Shown here one piece after another: positions 1 through 10,585 of a stretch of 64,000 nucleotides of DNA. Position 1 is the stretch's first letter, and every line of letters starts with the position of its first letter. The DNA comes from Paenibacillus sp. JCM 18996 (lineage in GTDB: Bacteria; Bacillota; Bacilli; Paenibacillales; NBRC-103111), in NCBI GenBank assembly GCA_001313085.1, contig BBFE01000006.1:58668-122667 (forward strand). The letters run 5' to 3'. Position numbers and translations under genes: made by a program. Below the pieces are notes generated by a model, which ran no database searches, was not told the origin of the DNA, and saw nothing but the letters and a program-made list of their open reading frames with translations.

Positions 1-215
1 ACACTTTATTGTACAGACCCTCCAACACCACCACCCATATTTCCGCGAGCGAAATGAATGATGTTACGTGGAGCACTCCAGCCCCAGTAGCGAAAGGTTT
101 CCGCCGACTCCAGACCCCTTCGGGGTACCGCTGGAACATGTACAAGCAATAAGATCCGAAAATGAGTATGACGCTGATCAACGATACGATGCTCTTTTTT
201 TTCTTGATGGGTCAT
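1..215 (-). CDS. small membrane protein, 3' end outside window
   Basis: The 5' part of a short membrane protein begins at the ATG whose complement is 213-215 and runs off the left edge. The reconstructed N-terminus is MTHQEKKSIVSLISVILIFG, a charged start followed by a hydrophobic segment (about residues 9-25). It then has a SAETFRYWG-like stretch and a second hydrophobic stretch. The reading frame changes at an eight-base A/T run near 194-202 and at least once more after residue 30. I know of similar small two-helix proteins in Paenibacillus but no function. There is no clear Shine-Dalgarno sequence before the ATG. It is divergent from the His-rich gene at 397. Confidence 0.45.
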
Positions 216-313
216 GGTTTATTTAGTTATAGCTAATATTCGCCCGGCAGAAGTGTTTTTTTGTTGTGTCAATGATAGGAGGTTTTTTTTATATTATCAC
301 CAATAAACAAATA

Positions 314-342
314 TTGACAATTATCCTTTAGGCGTATACACT
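314..342 (+). promoter_or_regulatory. sigma-A promoter with GTATACA repeats
   Basis: TTGACA at 314-319 is followed by a weak -10 (TATACA at 335-340, or TACACT at 337-342). The element GTATACA or TGTATACA recurs around 334-340, 350-357 and 362-376, overlapping and following the -10. A palindromic element repeated over a start site suggests an operator, but no cognate regulator gene is visible here. Confidence 0.5.
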
Positions 343-396
343 TGTATACAAAAGAAGCTACGTATACATATATATACAAACTAAGGAGGCGGGTAA

Positions 397-747
397 ATGA
401 TGCGCGAAGGAGGAAAACATGGGCATAAAGGGCATCACGGTCATAACGGTCATTGGGAACACCGAGGTCATGAACATGATGTTAAAGTCGGAATACGGGA
501 TCTTTCAGAGCAGCGTTTCCAAAGCGCCCAAACCTTTCGCCGAGGCAGGGCTATCGCATTTCTGGAGAAGCTGAATGTAAAGCGTTCGACTTTATTGCAG
601 CAGCTGAGTCAGCCTGAATACGACTCCATTAAGCAAGTTATAAGCGGTGAATTAAAAGCGGTCGATACGATCATCCAAGAGTTTATCCATACGTTTGAGC
701 TGCGCGAAGTCTCCTACGAAAACGATAAAAAAAAGGGATGGAGATGA
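397..747 (+). CDS. His-rich small protein ahead of ABC exporter pair
   Basis: A 116-residue intact protein. Residues 7-27 are extremely rich in histidine and glycine (HGHKGHHGHNGHWEHRGHEH), followed by a helical domain of about 70 residues containing TFRRGRAIAFLEKLNVKRST. It has no helix-turn-helix or membrane segment that I can recognise. The start is set by a strong AAGGAGG box at 384-390. It lies about 90 bp before the first ABC half-transporter and is probably co-transcribed with it. Such His-rich leaders often bind metal ions, so a metal-linked role in regulating or supporting the exporter is possible, but this is inference. Confidence 0.55.
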   Translation: MMREGGKHGHKGHHGHNGHWEHRGHEHDVKVGIRDLSEQRFQSAQTFRRGRAIAFLEKLNVKRSTLLQQLSQPEYDSIKQVISGELKAVDTIIQEFIHTFELREVSYENDKKKGWR

Positions 748-840
748 TGTGAAATATGACAACAATCGATGTGATTAAAACAGGCAGGAAGTTTAAAGTT
801 TTTTTAAGCGGGATCCGATCGTCAATAGAGGTGAGCAGCT

Positions 841-2586
841 GTGTGGAAATTGAAATCGTATTTGAAGCCTTACTGGAAATGCGCTTTATTGGCGCCTGTT
901 TTAATGCTGATTGAGGTCTGCATGGATTTGCTCCAGCCGAAGCTGATGGCGTATATCGTTAATGACGGTATCATGAAAGGTAATCTGTTTCTGATTCAAA
1001 GCACGGGACTGCAGATGATCGGGATTGCCTTTATAGGTTTAATCGGAGGTGTTGGATGTACGGTTTATTCCAGTATCGCTTCCCAAAACTTCGGAGCCGA
1101 CCTAAGAAATGATTTATTCCAAAAAAGTGCAAACGTTATCATTTCGTAACTTGGATCAACTGAACGCCGGTTCTCTTATTATCAGGTTGACGAATGACGT
1201 AGTGCAGGTTCAAACGTTGGTACAAATGATACTGCGTGCAATCCGATTTCCGCTGCTCGTAGTCGGCAGTCTGACGATGGCGATTGTAATTAGTCTTCGA
1301 TTGACGCTAATATTAGCCTTTGCAGTTCCAGCACTATTCATCGTTTTGTTTTTTTCCTGATTCGGCTTTCCTTTCCGCTTTTCTCCAAAGTCCAATCCAG
1401 GCTGGATCGCGTAAACACGGTGATACAAGAAAATTTATCCGGGATCCGGGTAGTTAAATCGTTTGTCCGGTCAGATTACGAGCGCACAAGGTTTGCCCAT
1501 GCTAACAGGGATTTTACGGAAATCGCGGTCAAAGCTTCCAGAACCGCAGCTTTAAACATACCGGTCATGATGTTGATTATGAATGTCAGCATCGTAGCCG
1601 TACTGTGGTACGGAGGAGTACAGACCTGGAACGGAAGCCTTTCTGTCGGCGATCTGATTGCATTTACCAACTATGTGATACAATTGCTCTTTGCGATGCT
1701 CATGCTCGGAAATATGCTGTCGTTCGTTTCCCGCGCCCAGGCATCCGCAGAGAGGATTAATGATGCGTTGGTCATTGAGCCCGAGATCAAGGATTCGAGG
1801 AAGCCTGTCCTGGGAGAAGCCTTCCATTCGGGACAGTTGATATTTGAGAACGTTTGCTTTGCCTACGATAACGGACAAAAGGATTTTGTTCTGCATGATA
1901 TATGCTTTCGGGCGGAGCCGGCCAGACTATCGCGATCTTGGGTGCTACCGGGGCCGGCAAGTCTTCTATGGTCAATTTAATCCCCCGATTCTACGATACG
2001 ACAAGCGGCAGAGTGCTGATTGACGGCTCCGACGTAAGGGATATTCCGCTGGACCTTCTTAGAAGCCGAATCGGGATTGTGCAGCAGCAATCCATACTGT
2101 TCACCGGAAAGATCCGGGATAACATTCGTTTCGGAAAGCCTGATGCCGCTCAGGAAGAAGTAGAGGCTGCCGCCAAAGCCGCTGAGCTCATTCCTTCATC
2201 ATGCACTTGCCGGACGGTTATGATACAGAGCTCGGTCAAAGAGGAATAAATTTATCCGGGGGCCAGAAGCAGCGGATTGCAATTGCAAGGGCTCTGCTGA
2301 TGCGTCCCAAACTATTGATCCTCGACGACAGTACCAACGCGTTGATCTAGGAACGGAGTCGAGAATTCAGAAATCATTCAAAGAACTAATGAAGCAAAAC
2401 ACTAAACTCATCATCGCTCAGCGTATTACATCGGTTATTGATGCGGATAAAATCCTTGTTCTTGAACATGGGAGAATAGTGGCCGAAGGCACCCACGATG
2501 AACTTCTCAGGAGCAGTCCGATCTATCAAGATATTTATCGCTCTCAATGGAAAGAGGAGGAGCTAGCCTATGTCAGAGCGCGTTAA
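841..2586 (+). CDS. ABC exporter half-transporter 1 (membrane + ATPase)
   Basis: Half-size ABC exporter of the multidrug/lipid (MsbA/BmrA-like) type. The N-terminus holds a transmembrane domain of about six helices and the C-terminus the nucleotide-binding domain. Walker A is GATGAGKSS, the signature [15 protein letters not shown], Walker [11 protein letters not shown], and the H-loop region is read as IIAQRITSV. The GTG start follows GAGGTGAGC. The sequence is broken at an A run near 1123, a T run near 1347, lost G near 1913, lost C near 2187 and lost G near 2335, where a stop appears just after Walker B. Gene 2 starts inside its last codons, so the two halves probably form a heterodimer. 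Confidence 0.8.
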
Positions 2587-4467
2587 CCGAACTCAGCCCG
2601 ATTCCATGCAGCCACAGAGCAGCCCGATCGGGATAGGCGGCGGACCCGGCAGGTTCATAGGTCCCAAGGTGCGGCCTCAAAATACTTACTCAACTGTAAA
2701 AAAAGACTGTGGGTCTATTTAGGCAGGCAGCGGGCCGGATTGCTGATCGTCGCTCTTTTAACAATGCTGAGCTCCATCATCGGGCTTGTCGGCCTTATTT
2801 AATGGGAAGAGCCGTCGATGCATATATTATCCCGAAAGATTATACGGGTCTTGTATGGTTATGCTTATTGTTGCTTGGCTTTTATTTGCTTGGCACCTTT
2901 TTTTTCATGGATGCAATCCTACGTAATGGCAGGTGTATCCGGACGGACGGTGCAGGAACTGCGTAATGACATATTTGAGAATTTTCAGCAGCTGCCGATC
3001 AAATTTTTTCGATGGCCGCCCCCATGGCGAACTGATGAGCCGCGCTACGAATGATATAGAGAATGTATCAAATTCCTTGAATCAAAGTGTTATTCAACTG
3101 CTTACCAGTGTCATTACACTTACCGGCTCGCTCGTTATGATGCTCCGATTGAACCTGTTTCTAACTTTTGTCAGCCTGGCAAGTATTCCGCTTGTCTTAT
3201 CCGCGACCAAAAAAGATCTCAAGTCTCACCCGAAATTATTTCAAAGGACAGCAGCAGCACTTAGGAGAACTGAACGGATTTATAGAGGAGACGATCGGAG
3301 GTCAAAAAAAGCTGTAAAAGCATTTCGCCGCGAAGCCGAAGCCGTCAAACAATTTCAAGAGATCAACCAAAGACTGAATCGTGTTGGAATCAAAGCTCAA
3401 ATTGTATCCGGCATGGTCGGTCCGGTCATGAACTTCGTCAATAATCTGAGTTTTGCCTTCATCGCGGCCGCAGGGGGCTGGATGGCGTTCCACGATTGGA
3501 CGACGATCGGCGTTATCGTCAGCTTCTTAAATTATTCGAAACAATTCAACCGGCCGATCAACGAATTGGCAAATCAATATAATATGATTCAATCCGCCGT
3601 TGCCGGAGCCGAACGTGTCTTTGAAATATTGGATTTGGAATCCGAATACAGAGAGGATGGGGAGAAGCGAGCTTGCCGCGAACTGAGAGGCGAAGTCGGG
3701 TTTCATGAGGTTTCCTTTAGCTATAAAATGGAGTCGCCTATTTTGAAGCAAGTCTCCTTTATTGCGGTCCCCGGTGATAAGATTGCTTTGGTCGGGCCGA
3801 CGGGAGCCGGCAAGACGACCATTGTCAACCTGTTAACCCGTTTTTTTACGACGTTGATGAAGGCGCCATTACGATTGATGGCGTCGACATCCGGAGCATG
3901 GACAAGAGCAGCTTGCGCAGTAAGCTTGGAATGGTTCTCCAGGACGCTTACGTGTTTTCCGGCAGTATTCGTGAGAACATACGATACGGCCGCCTGGACG
4001 CAACGGACGAAGAAGTCGAGACTGCGGCTAAGCTGGCTAATGCGCATGGTTTTATCAACAGGCTGCCGCATGGCTATGACACTATTCTGACTGCAGAAGG
4101 CAGCAATTTGAGCCACGGGCAGCGCCAGCTGATTACCATTGCCAGGACGATTCTGGCCGATCCCGCCATTCTGATTCTGGATGAAGCAACCAGCAGTGTC
4201 GATACGCGCACGGAAATGCACATACAAGAAGCGATGAAAAACCTGATGAAAGGCCGCACGAGCTTTGTGATTGCCCATCGTTTAAACACTATTCAGGATG
4301 CCGATATGATCGTGGTGCTAAACAGCGGCGAAATTGTCGAAAAGGGAACGCATCTCCAGCTTTTGGAGGCTCAAGCTTCTATTATGAATTGTATACAAGC
4401 CAGTTTCAAAGAGCAGTATAGGAGGTTAAAGACGGAATGGCCGCCTGAGAGGCGCTCTTCCGTTTGA
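2570..4467 (+). CDS. ABC exporter half-transporter 2 (membrane + ATPase)
   Basis: Second half-transporter. A Gly/Pro-rich cytoplasmic N-terminus ([11 protein letters not shown]) precedes the transmembrane domain and the ATPase domain. Walker A is GPTGAGKTT, the Q-loop is [10 protein letters not shown], the signature [16 protein letters not shown] and Walker [13 protein letters not shown]. Its signature reads LSHGQ against LSGGQ in its partner, a common asymmetry in heterodimeric exporters. The ATG at 2570 follows GGAGG and overlaps gene 1 by 17 bp. Frame breaks lie near 2700 (A7), 2791 (lost G), 2905 (T run), 3006 (T6), 3212 (A6), 3305 (A7) and 3841 (T7). This is among the most heavily interrupted genes in the window. 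Confidence 0.8.
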
Positions 4468-4534
4468 CAACAGACTTATTTTTTTAGCATGATTGAAGGT
4501 ATACGAAAAGACAGTTGTCAAACGGAGGGTTACC

Positions 4535-4753
4535 ATGGACCAAGAGGGCGATTATTTTGTGATTAAGGCCAGGGAAAGCGGAGTTCACGTGATCGGACTT
4601 ACACGGGGCAATGACACCAGGTTTCACCATACAGAGAAACTGGACAAGGGCGAGGTCATGCTCGCGCAGTTTACACAGCATACTTCTGCAGTGAAAATAA
4701 GAGGGAAAGCTACAATTTACACAAAATACGGAATCATTAACACGGAAGAATAA
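4535..4753 (+). CDS. mtrB: TRAP, trp RNA-binding attenuation protein
   Basis: An intact 72-residue protein, the normal size for TRAP. This small beta-sheet protein forms an 11-subunit ring, binds tryptophan and then wraps RNA carrying GAG/TAG triplets, lowering expression of trp genes. Family features visible are [18 protein letters not shown], the [23 protein letters not shown] core and the KATIYTKYG end. The ATG follows GGAGGG; an upstream in-frame TTG has no such site. A clear terminator follows. The usual partner mtrA (folE) is not upstream; an ABC exporter is. Its RNA target is plainly visible at 15071-15129. Confidence 0.93.
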   Translation: MDQEGDYFVIKARESGVHVIGLTRGNDTRFHHTEKLDKGEVMLAQFTQHTSAVKIRGKATIYTKYGIINTEE

Positions 4754-4764
4754 TTTCCGTCAGC

Positions 4765-4787
4765 GCAGGCATAGCCTGCTTTTTTTT
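4765..4787 (+). terminator. intrinsic terminator after mtrB
   Basis: A GCAGGC/GCCTGC stem with a 3-base loop is followed by eight T residues, 12 bp after the mtrB stop. Confidence 0.8.
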
Positions 4788-4875
4788 CTTTGTACAATGG
4801 TGGTAGGAGTCTGTCCGGCGGATTGCATTTACGTCAGTCAGACTTATAGAACCTACGCCAGGAGGTTTTCCGCCA

Positions 4876-5419
4876 ATGAAAGGAACCGCCCGTATTCTGG
4901 TTACCGTCATTCTATCCGGTCTCGTCGCCGCCCTTTTGTCCTATTTGCCGCAGTTTGAGCAGGGCCGGTCCCAAGGCAAGCTTGCTCTTTCCGTGTTCAA
5001 AAAAAACGGGGGCCCAGCAGTTGAATCAGCAAAATATAGTTGATATAATGATCGAGTTACCTTTACAGCTGAGGATTCGCAAGGTGGAACTGAGCCGGGG
5101 CATCCTTTCCATTGATTTGAACATCTCTTCCTCGACGGAATCGGGCACGGTCTACAAGGATTTATACCAAATTGCCTTCTTCGCGCTGAAAGACACCTCG
5201 AATGTGACGCAGGTACTCGTTCGAGGATTGGACGCTTCCCACGCCGCCGTGAATCCGACCGGACAATTGTTGATTGCGATGGACGCCAGAAGGGAAGATA
5301 TTCCGGCCGGCCAGGCTGCTGTTAAAGCTGATAATGCTGCGCTGCTCCGGCAGTTCGTGCAGAATCATTTTCGGGTGACTACAACGTCAAGATGGAACGA
5401 ACGCTACAACGGGGAATAG
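4876..5419 (+). CDS. conserved membrane-anchored protein between mtrB and hepT
   Basis: About 180 residues once an eight-base A run near 5000 is shortened by one. The N-terminus (MKGTARILVTVILSGLVAAL) is a signal anchor or uncleaved signal peptide. The rest is soluble and probably outside the membrane, with the pattern LPLQLRIRKVELSRGILSID and a C-terminal helix. I do not recognise a characterised domain. A gene of this kind sits at the same place between mtrB and hepT in related genomes, to my knowledge without a known function. The start is set by AGGAGG about 10 bases upstream. Confidence 0.6.
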
Positions 5420-5508
5420 TTACGAAAATGGATGCTGATGTGATATAATAGTTTAAATATATAGGACGGGTGTAGCCCGTAAGCTGCTATCAGGTTCGGA
5501 GGCATCGT

Positions 5509-6370
5509 ATGAACGGTTATGAAGTCCCACAGATCGCCAAAAAAATATACGGAATACGACATGATTCAAATTCACACTGACCTGCCTCCTTTTCCGGATA
5601 TTCGGACCCGGCTGCTGTACTCTTTCCTGAGCAGCGAATCAGGCGCAGCCCAGAGCGAGCTGCTCTCGCTGGCCACTTCGCTCATGCAGCTTGGAACGGA
5701 TACGCACGACCTGGTGTCCAACGACAAAGAGGAGAACGGGCAAGTCGCACTGCGCTCCAAACAGTTGAAAGTACTGGCCGGCGATTATTTCAGCGCCCGG
5801 TTTTACCATATTCTTGCGCAATCGGGTCAGATCGGGATGATCAAGGCGCTCGCGCAGAACATATGCGAAGTGAACCGCCAGAAGATGAGCCTGTACTTGA
5901 CAATGAAAACTTTAAAGCTGACCGCTGAGGAATATATCCAGCGTTCCGTGCAAATCCGCAGCCAGCTTTACCTGTCTTTTACCGGTCTGCTGAAGGGAAA
6001 GGCCTCCTCGCTCTGGCCGGAGATCGTGCAGGCATTCGTCAAAGGGGAATTCCTGCTCCAGGAGCTGTTCAGGACGCAGGCGGCGGGGGATTTCAAAGAG
6101 AGCTGGGGTTTCTGGCATGTCCTTCAGAACGGGGCCAAAGAGGACAGGAAGCTGCTTCAAAGCCAGGAACTGGAGCCGGGCCGTATCAGAACGATTTTAA
6201 TGAAGTACCATATTCCGGGACAGCTTTATCAACTTCTGGACGATCATATCAAAGGGCTGGCGGCCAAAGTCAAGCAGCTGGAGCCGGACAGGCTGGCCGG
6301 GGAGCTTGCCGCGCTGTACGAGCCTTTTACGCATTATCTATCGTCTTTAAAAGTGCAGGAAGAAATATGA
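5509..6370 (+). CDS. hepT: heptaprenyl diphosphate synthase component I
   Basis: Small, non-catalytic subunit of the two-component heptaprenyl diphosphate synthase that makes the menaquinone-7 side chain; HepS (9470) is the catalytic subunit. It is helical and about 287 residues, as expected. It has the family motif GDYFSARFYHILAQSG, and most of it is uninterrupted. The ATG at 5509 with GGAGG upstream gives MNGYEVPQIAKKYTEYDMIQ once the seven-base A run at 5530 is read as six. Without that correction translation would start inside the gene. A TATAAT-like -10 near 5444 may serve this gene. It is the first gene of the menaquinone cluster. Confidence 0.85.
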
Positions 6371-6382
6371 GGTGGACATCCG

Positions 6383-7118
6383 ATGGAGTTCAAGGCGGAG
6401 AAATCTAAAGAAGAGTTTGTGCACTCTGTATTCCAGAGCATCGCGACCAAATACGATTTGATGAATGACATTCTAAGCTTTAGACGGCACAAAGCCTGGA
6501 GAAAGTTCACTATGAAGAAGATGAACGTTAAGCCGGGCGAAAGTGCAATCGATCTATGCTGCGGAACCTGCGACTGGACGTTGGCCATAGCCGAACAAAG
6601 CCGTACAGGCGGATTGTCGGCCTCGACTTTAGCGAGAATATGCTGGCGGTAGGGGCTGTCAAGGTAAAGGGAGCGGGGCTCGACAAGCAGATACAGTTAG
6701 TCCACGGCAACGCGATGAGCCTTCCTTTTGAAGACAATTCGTTCGATTACGCTACGATCGGGCTAGCGCTCCGCAACGTACCTGATCTGGTGAAAGTGAT
6801 TGAGGAGATGCAGCGGGTGGTCAAACCCGGAGGGATGGTCGTTTCGCTGGAGCTTTCCAAACCGACCTGGCAGCCGTTCAAGGGCATTTATTATTTTTTT
6901 ATTTCCGCCGAATTCTTCCCTTTCTTGGCAAGCTGATTGCCAACAAGTACGAGCAGTACCGCTGGCTGCCCGAATCGCTTGTTCATTTTCCCGACCACAA
7001 GCAGCTGGCGCAAATCTTCAGGGACACCGGCCTTCAGAACGTGGCGGCTTTTCCTTTGACCGGCGGCATAGCGGCTCTACATATCGGGTACAAAGCAGGC
7101 CGTCGTTCAGACGAGTAA
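6383..7118 (+). CDS. menG: demethylmenaquinone methyltransferase
   Basis: SAM-dependent methyltransferase of the UbiE/MenG family, which adds the ring methyl group in the last step of menaquinone synthesis. The SAM site is [12 protein letters not shown] (here GTCDW where GTGDW is usual); the acidic strand is GLDFSENML, followed by [20 protein letters not shown] and LRNVPD. The C-terminus [11 protein letters not shown] is typical. Frame breaks occur near 6606 (one G missing from GGG) and at the seven-T run near 6894, where the family needs YYFYF (five T). The ATG follows GAGGTGG 13 bp after hepT. Confidence 0.9.
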
Positions 7119-7137
7119 AAAATCGGGAGCGGTAAAC

Positions 7138-8023
7138 ATGTTGTTGAAAAAAAATAAAAAATCTTTCTGGAAATGATCAAAATCGAGCATACCGTGTTTG
7201 CTTTGCCTTTTGCCTACATGGGGGCCTTGTTGGGTTCTGTCGTGCTGACAGGGAAGCTTCCGCTTGGGCGCAGATCGGCTGGATCACTCTCGCGATGGTG
7301 GGGGCTCGAAGTGCGGCGATGGGCTTGAACCGCCTCATCGATAAAGCGATAGACCACAAAAAAAATCCCAGAACGGCCGGACGGGCTTTACCCGCAGGTC
7401 TTTTGTCGTCCAAAGAAACCTTGATCTTCATTATCGTTTCTTTTATAGCTCTGTTTATCGCCTCTTATCATTTGAATCCGCTCTGCATGAAGCTGATGCC
7501 GATCGCGGTTTTTTTGCCTTGTGGCCTACTCTTTCACGAAACGGTTCACCTGGTTATGCCATTTGTTCTTGGGGTTGACGATCGGCCTCGCTCCCTTGGG
7601 CGGCTGGATTGCCGTAACGGGCAAGTTCACTTTGGCTTCGATCATATTTTATGTGGCGGTAGCTTTCTGGATAGCGGATTTGACATCATTTACGCCACGC
7701 AGGACGAGGAGCACGACCGCAATGAGGGATTGTATTCCATACCGAGCCGCTTCGGAATCGGAACAGCTTTATTTCTGGCCAGAGGATTTCATTTCGTGAC
7801 GGCGGCCGGTTTGATCTCTTTGTTCTTTTTTTGACCGGGCTTAGCTGGTGGTACCTTGCCGGAGTGGTCATATCTTACGGGATCCTGATGTACGAACACA
7901 GCATCGTTTCGCCGCAAAATATGTCCAAGCTGCAAACCGCGTTTTTTTCACGATGAACGGTGTGCTCAGTATCGTCATGTTCGTTTTTTTACATTCATCG
8001 ATTTGGTGATCCGTTATGCGTAA
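7138..8023 (+). CDS. ubiA: UbiA-family prenyltransferase, menaquinone pathway (MqnP-like)
   Basis: Polytopic membrane prenyltransferase that joins the polyprenyl chain to the aromatic nucleus. Both metal/diphosphate motifs are visible: NRLIDKAIDHKNPRT and DIIYATQDEEHDR, with about eight hydrophobic helices. Next to ubiX and mqnA it most probably works in the futalosine pathway rather than on 4-hydroxybenzoate. It is broken several times, for example at the A runs near 7148 and 7358 and at T/G-run changes near 7510, 7680 and 7830. The start ATG at 7138 follows GGGAGC. The stop overlaps the ubiX start by 8 bp. Confidence 0.85.
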
Positions 8024-8626
8024 AAAACCTTGGGTTATCGGCATTACCGGAGCCAGCGGAGCAATCTATGGCGTAAGGCTGTGCCGTTATTTGCTGTCTG
8101 CAGGCCATAACCTCCATTTGATTATTACGGAGGCAGGCTGGAGGGTGCTGAAGGAAGAACTGGGCTGGGACGCGCCCGCAGAAAGGAATCGCTGGAGAGG
8201 CATATGGGCGGCGAGCATGGCAGTTGCATCTATCATCCGATCGGCGATATCGGAGCGGGCACGGCCAGCGGTTCTTTTGTGACCGCAGGAATGGTGGTGG
8301 TTCCCTGTTCCATGGGCACGATCTCTGCTTTGGCGCACGGCAGCTCCGCGAACCTGCTTCAGCGTACGGCGGACGTCATGCTGAAAGAAGGGCGCAGGCT
8401 GATCCTGATGCCCAGGGAAACCCCGCTGCACGCGATCCATTTGGACAATATGCTGACCCTTGCGAGAACCGGAGCGCGAATCATTCCCGCAATGCCGGCC
8501 TTCTATAATAAGCCCCAATCGATCGATGAAATGGTGGATTTTCTTGTAGGCAAAGTGTTGGACAGCATGGACATCGAGCATGATCTCTATAGAAGATGGG
8601 GAGACAAAGATGAACAACACAGATAG
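8016..8626 (+). CDS. ubiX: flavin prenyltransferase UbiX
   Basis: Makes prenylated FMN, the cofactor for UbiD-type decarboxylases. It has the N-terminal GITGASGAIYG flavin-binding motif, PCSMGTISALAHG and the LMPRETPLHAIHLDNM loop. Length, about 203 residues, is normal. One base is missing near 8175-8195 (between GWDAPAER and SLERHMGG). It overlaps ubiA and mqnA. In this setting its product should serve the MqnL-type decarboxylase of the futalosine pathway, which is not in the window. Confidence 0.9.
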
Positions 8627-9465
8627 TATCATTCGAATCGGCAAGATCAATTATACGAACGCATGGCCTATGTATCATTATTTTCCAATGGAGGGCCTGC
8701 ACGGCCTGACGGAATTCGATTCCCAGGTACCCACAGGGCTTAACAAGGCGCTGGCTGCCGGGGAGATCGATATGGGGCCGATTTCTTCGTTCTCATATGG
8801 GGAGCATTTTGAACATTATATGATGTATCCCAATCTTTCCGTGAGCGCGAAGAACAAAGTCAATTCCATCCTCTTGTTTCACCGGGAACCGCTTGAGGTT
8901 ATTAAGGATGGTCGATTTGCGCTTCCCACGACTTCAGCCACTTCCGTCCATCTGCTAAAAAAAATTTTGCTGCAAGTTTTACGGAGGCTCGCCCCATTAT
9001 GAATATGCTTCCCCGTCGCTGCATGATATGATAAAAGGAATGGACGGCGCTTTGCTGATCGGGGACGACGCCATTAAAGCAAGCTGGGAAGACCACGGTT
9101 ATTTGGTGACGGATTTAGGGGAAGAATGGAAGAAGCAAACGGGCCGGGGCATGACCTTTGCCGTATGGGCCGTCAGGAAGGATACGATCGGCCGCCACCC
9201 CGGGACGATTGCCGCAATCTACAAAGCTTTTATCCACAGCAAGCAAGCTTCCAAGGAAGAGCCGCTGTCCCTGATCCATGAAGCGATGGCCAAAGTAGGC
9301 GGGACGGAACAATATTGGAGACATTACTTCTCCCAATTGACCCACGATTTTGGCCAAGAGCAGGCGGCCGGCTTGGAGCTGTATTATAAATATGCTTGGG
9401 AGCTGGGTTTTCTTCCCCGGCGGTCCCTCTGCAAATATGGTCTAATGACTCCTTATAACAGGTGA
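8610..9465 (+). CDS. mqnA: menaquinone biosynthesis protein MqnA (chorismate dehydratase)
   Basis: Periplasmic-binding-protein-like enzyme of the futalosine pathway that converts chorismate to 3-enolpyruvylbenzoate. Family features are IGKINYTNAWPMYHYF, the GEIDMGPISSFSYG segment and the C-terminal half with GMTFAVWAVRK. About 284 residues. It is broken near 8958-8985, where an eight-base A run and a T run put the two halves in different frames. The ATG at 8610 lies inside the ubiX end. Its presence, without the o-succinylbenzoate genes, indicates the alternative menaquinone route. Confidence 0.85.
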
Positions 9466-9469
9466 ACGC

Positions 9470-10441
9470 ATGAAATTATTGGATTTGTACGCAAGAATGA
9501 GAAAAGACATAGCGTTGGTGGAGAATGAACTGGAAAAGAGCGTTTATTCGGAGCATCCGACGCTGCGCCAGACATCTGTCCACCTGCTGAAAGCGGGAGG
9601 GAAGAGAATCCGCCCCGTTTTTTGTACTGCTCGCAGGACAGTTCGGCAAATATGATGTGCAGAGGATCAAGAATGTGGCGGTGGCTTGGAGCTCATTCAT
9701 ATGGCGACGCTAGTGCATGACGATGTTATTGACGGAGCGGATACAAGACGCGGGGAACTGACGGTGAAGTCCAAATGGGATAACCGGATTGCGATGTACA
9801 CCGGCGACTATATTTTTTGCCAAGCTCTAGGGTAGTGACCGAACTGCCGGACCAGACTATACACCGGATTATGTCCAAAGCCATCGTAGAGATGTGCATC
9901 GGCGAAATGGAACAGATCCGCTGCTTCTTTCAGGCGGACCAGTCGATCCGCGATTATCTGCTGCGCGTAAAGAGGAAGACGGCCTTCTGATCGCCATCGC
10001 GTGCCAGCTCGGCGCCGTGGCGGCGGAAGCTGACGAGAAGACCGTCAACAAACTCTACTCTTTCGGCTATAATGTCGGGATGGCATACCAGATCCGGGAT
10101 GACATTCTGGACCTGAACGGTACGCTAGATCAGCTTGGCAAGCTCCGGGAAGCGATATCCGGCAAGGGAATATTACACTTCCGGTCATTTTCGCGCTGCA
10201 GGAACCCGATCTTCGCCAACCGCTGCTGTCCGAGCTGGCCAAGATTCAAGACGGTCAAAGCGATGCGGGGGCGGAAAGCGTTATAGCCATCGTGAGGCGG
10301 AGCGAAGGAATCCGGAGGGCGGACGAGCTTGCGACAAAGTACATAAACAAAGCGCTTTCGGCTTTGGACTCGCTCCCAAATGTGCAGGCCAGGCAGGATT
10401 TGGTGAATATCGCGCATTTTATCGGCAGCCGCTCTTATTGA
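9470..10441 (+). CDS. hepS: heptaprenyl diphosphate synthase component II
   Basis: Catalytic trans-polyprenyl synthase. The first aspartate-rich motif is LVHDDVIDGADTRRG and the second is YQIRDDILD; the GGKRIRP substrate motif is near residue 45. About 324 residues. Several frame breaks split it, near 9618-9680, 9830, 9985 and 10140-10175, mostly single bases missing from G or C runs and one T run too long. It is the partner of HepT at 5509; the two genes bracket the menaquinone genes. The ATG follows AGGTGAACGC, 4 bp after mqnA. Confidence 0.88.
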
Positions 10442-10585
10442 TCACGCCTTTTGATCAGGGAAAGGCTTTCATTTTTTTTCCCGGGAGTGGTATACTGTTA
10501 AAGGTTGGACAGCCTTGGCAGGCTATCCATCCCGACAAGCATCTGCAGGTTAATAAAGAGTCATATTATTTGGAGGCGTTAATTG

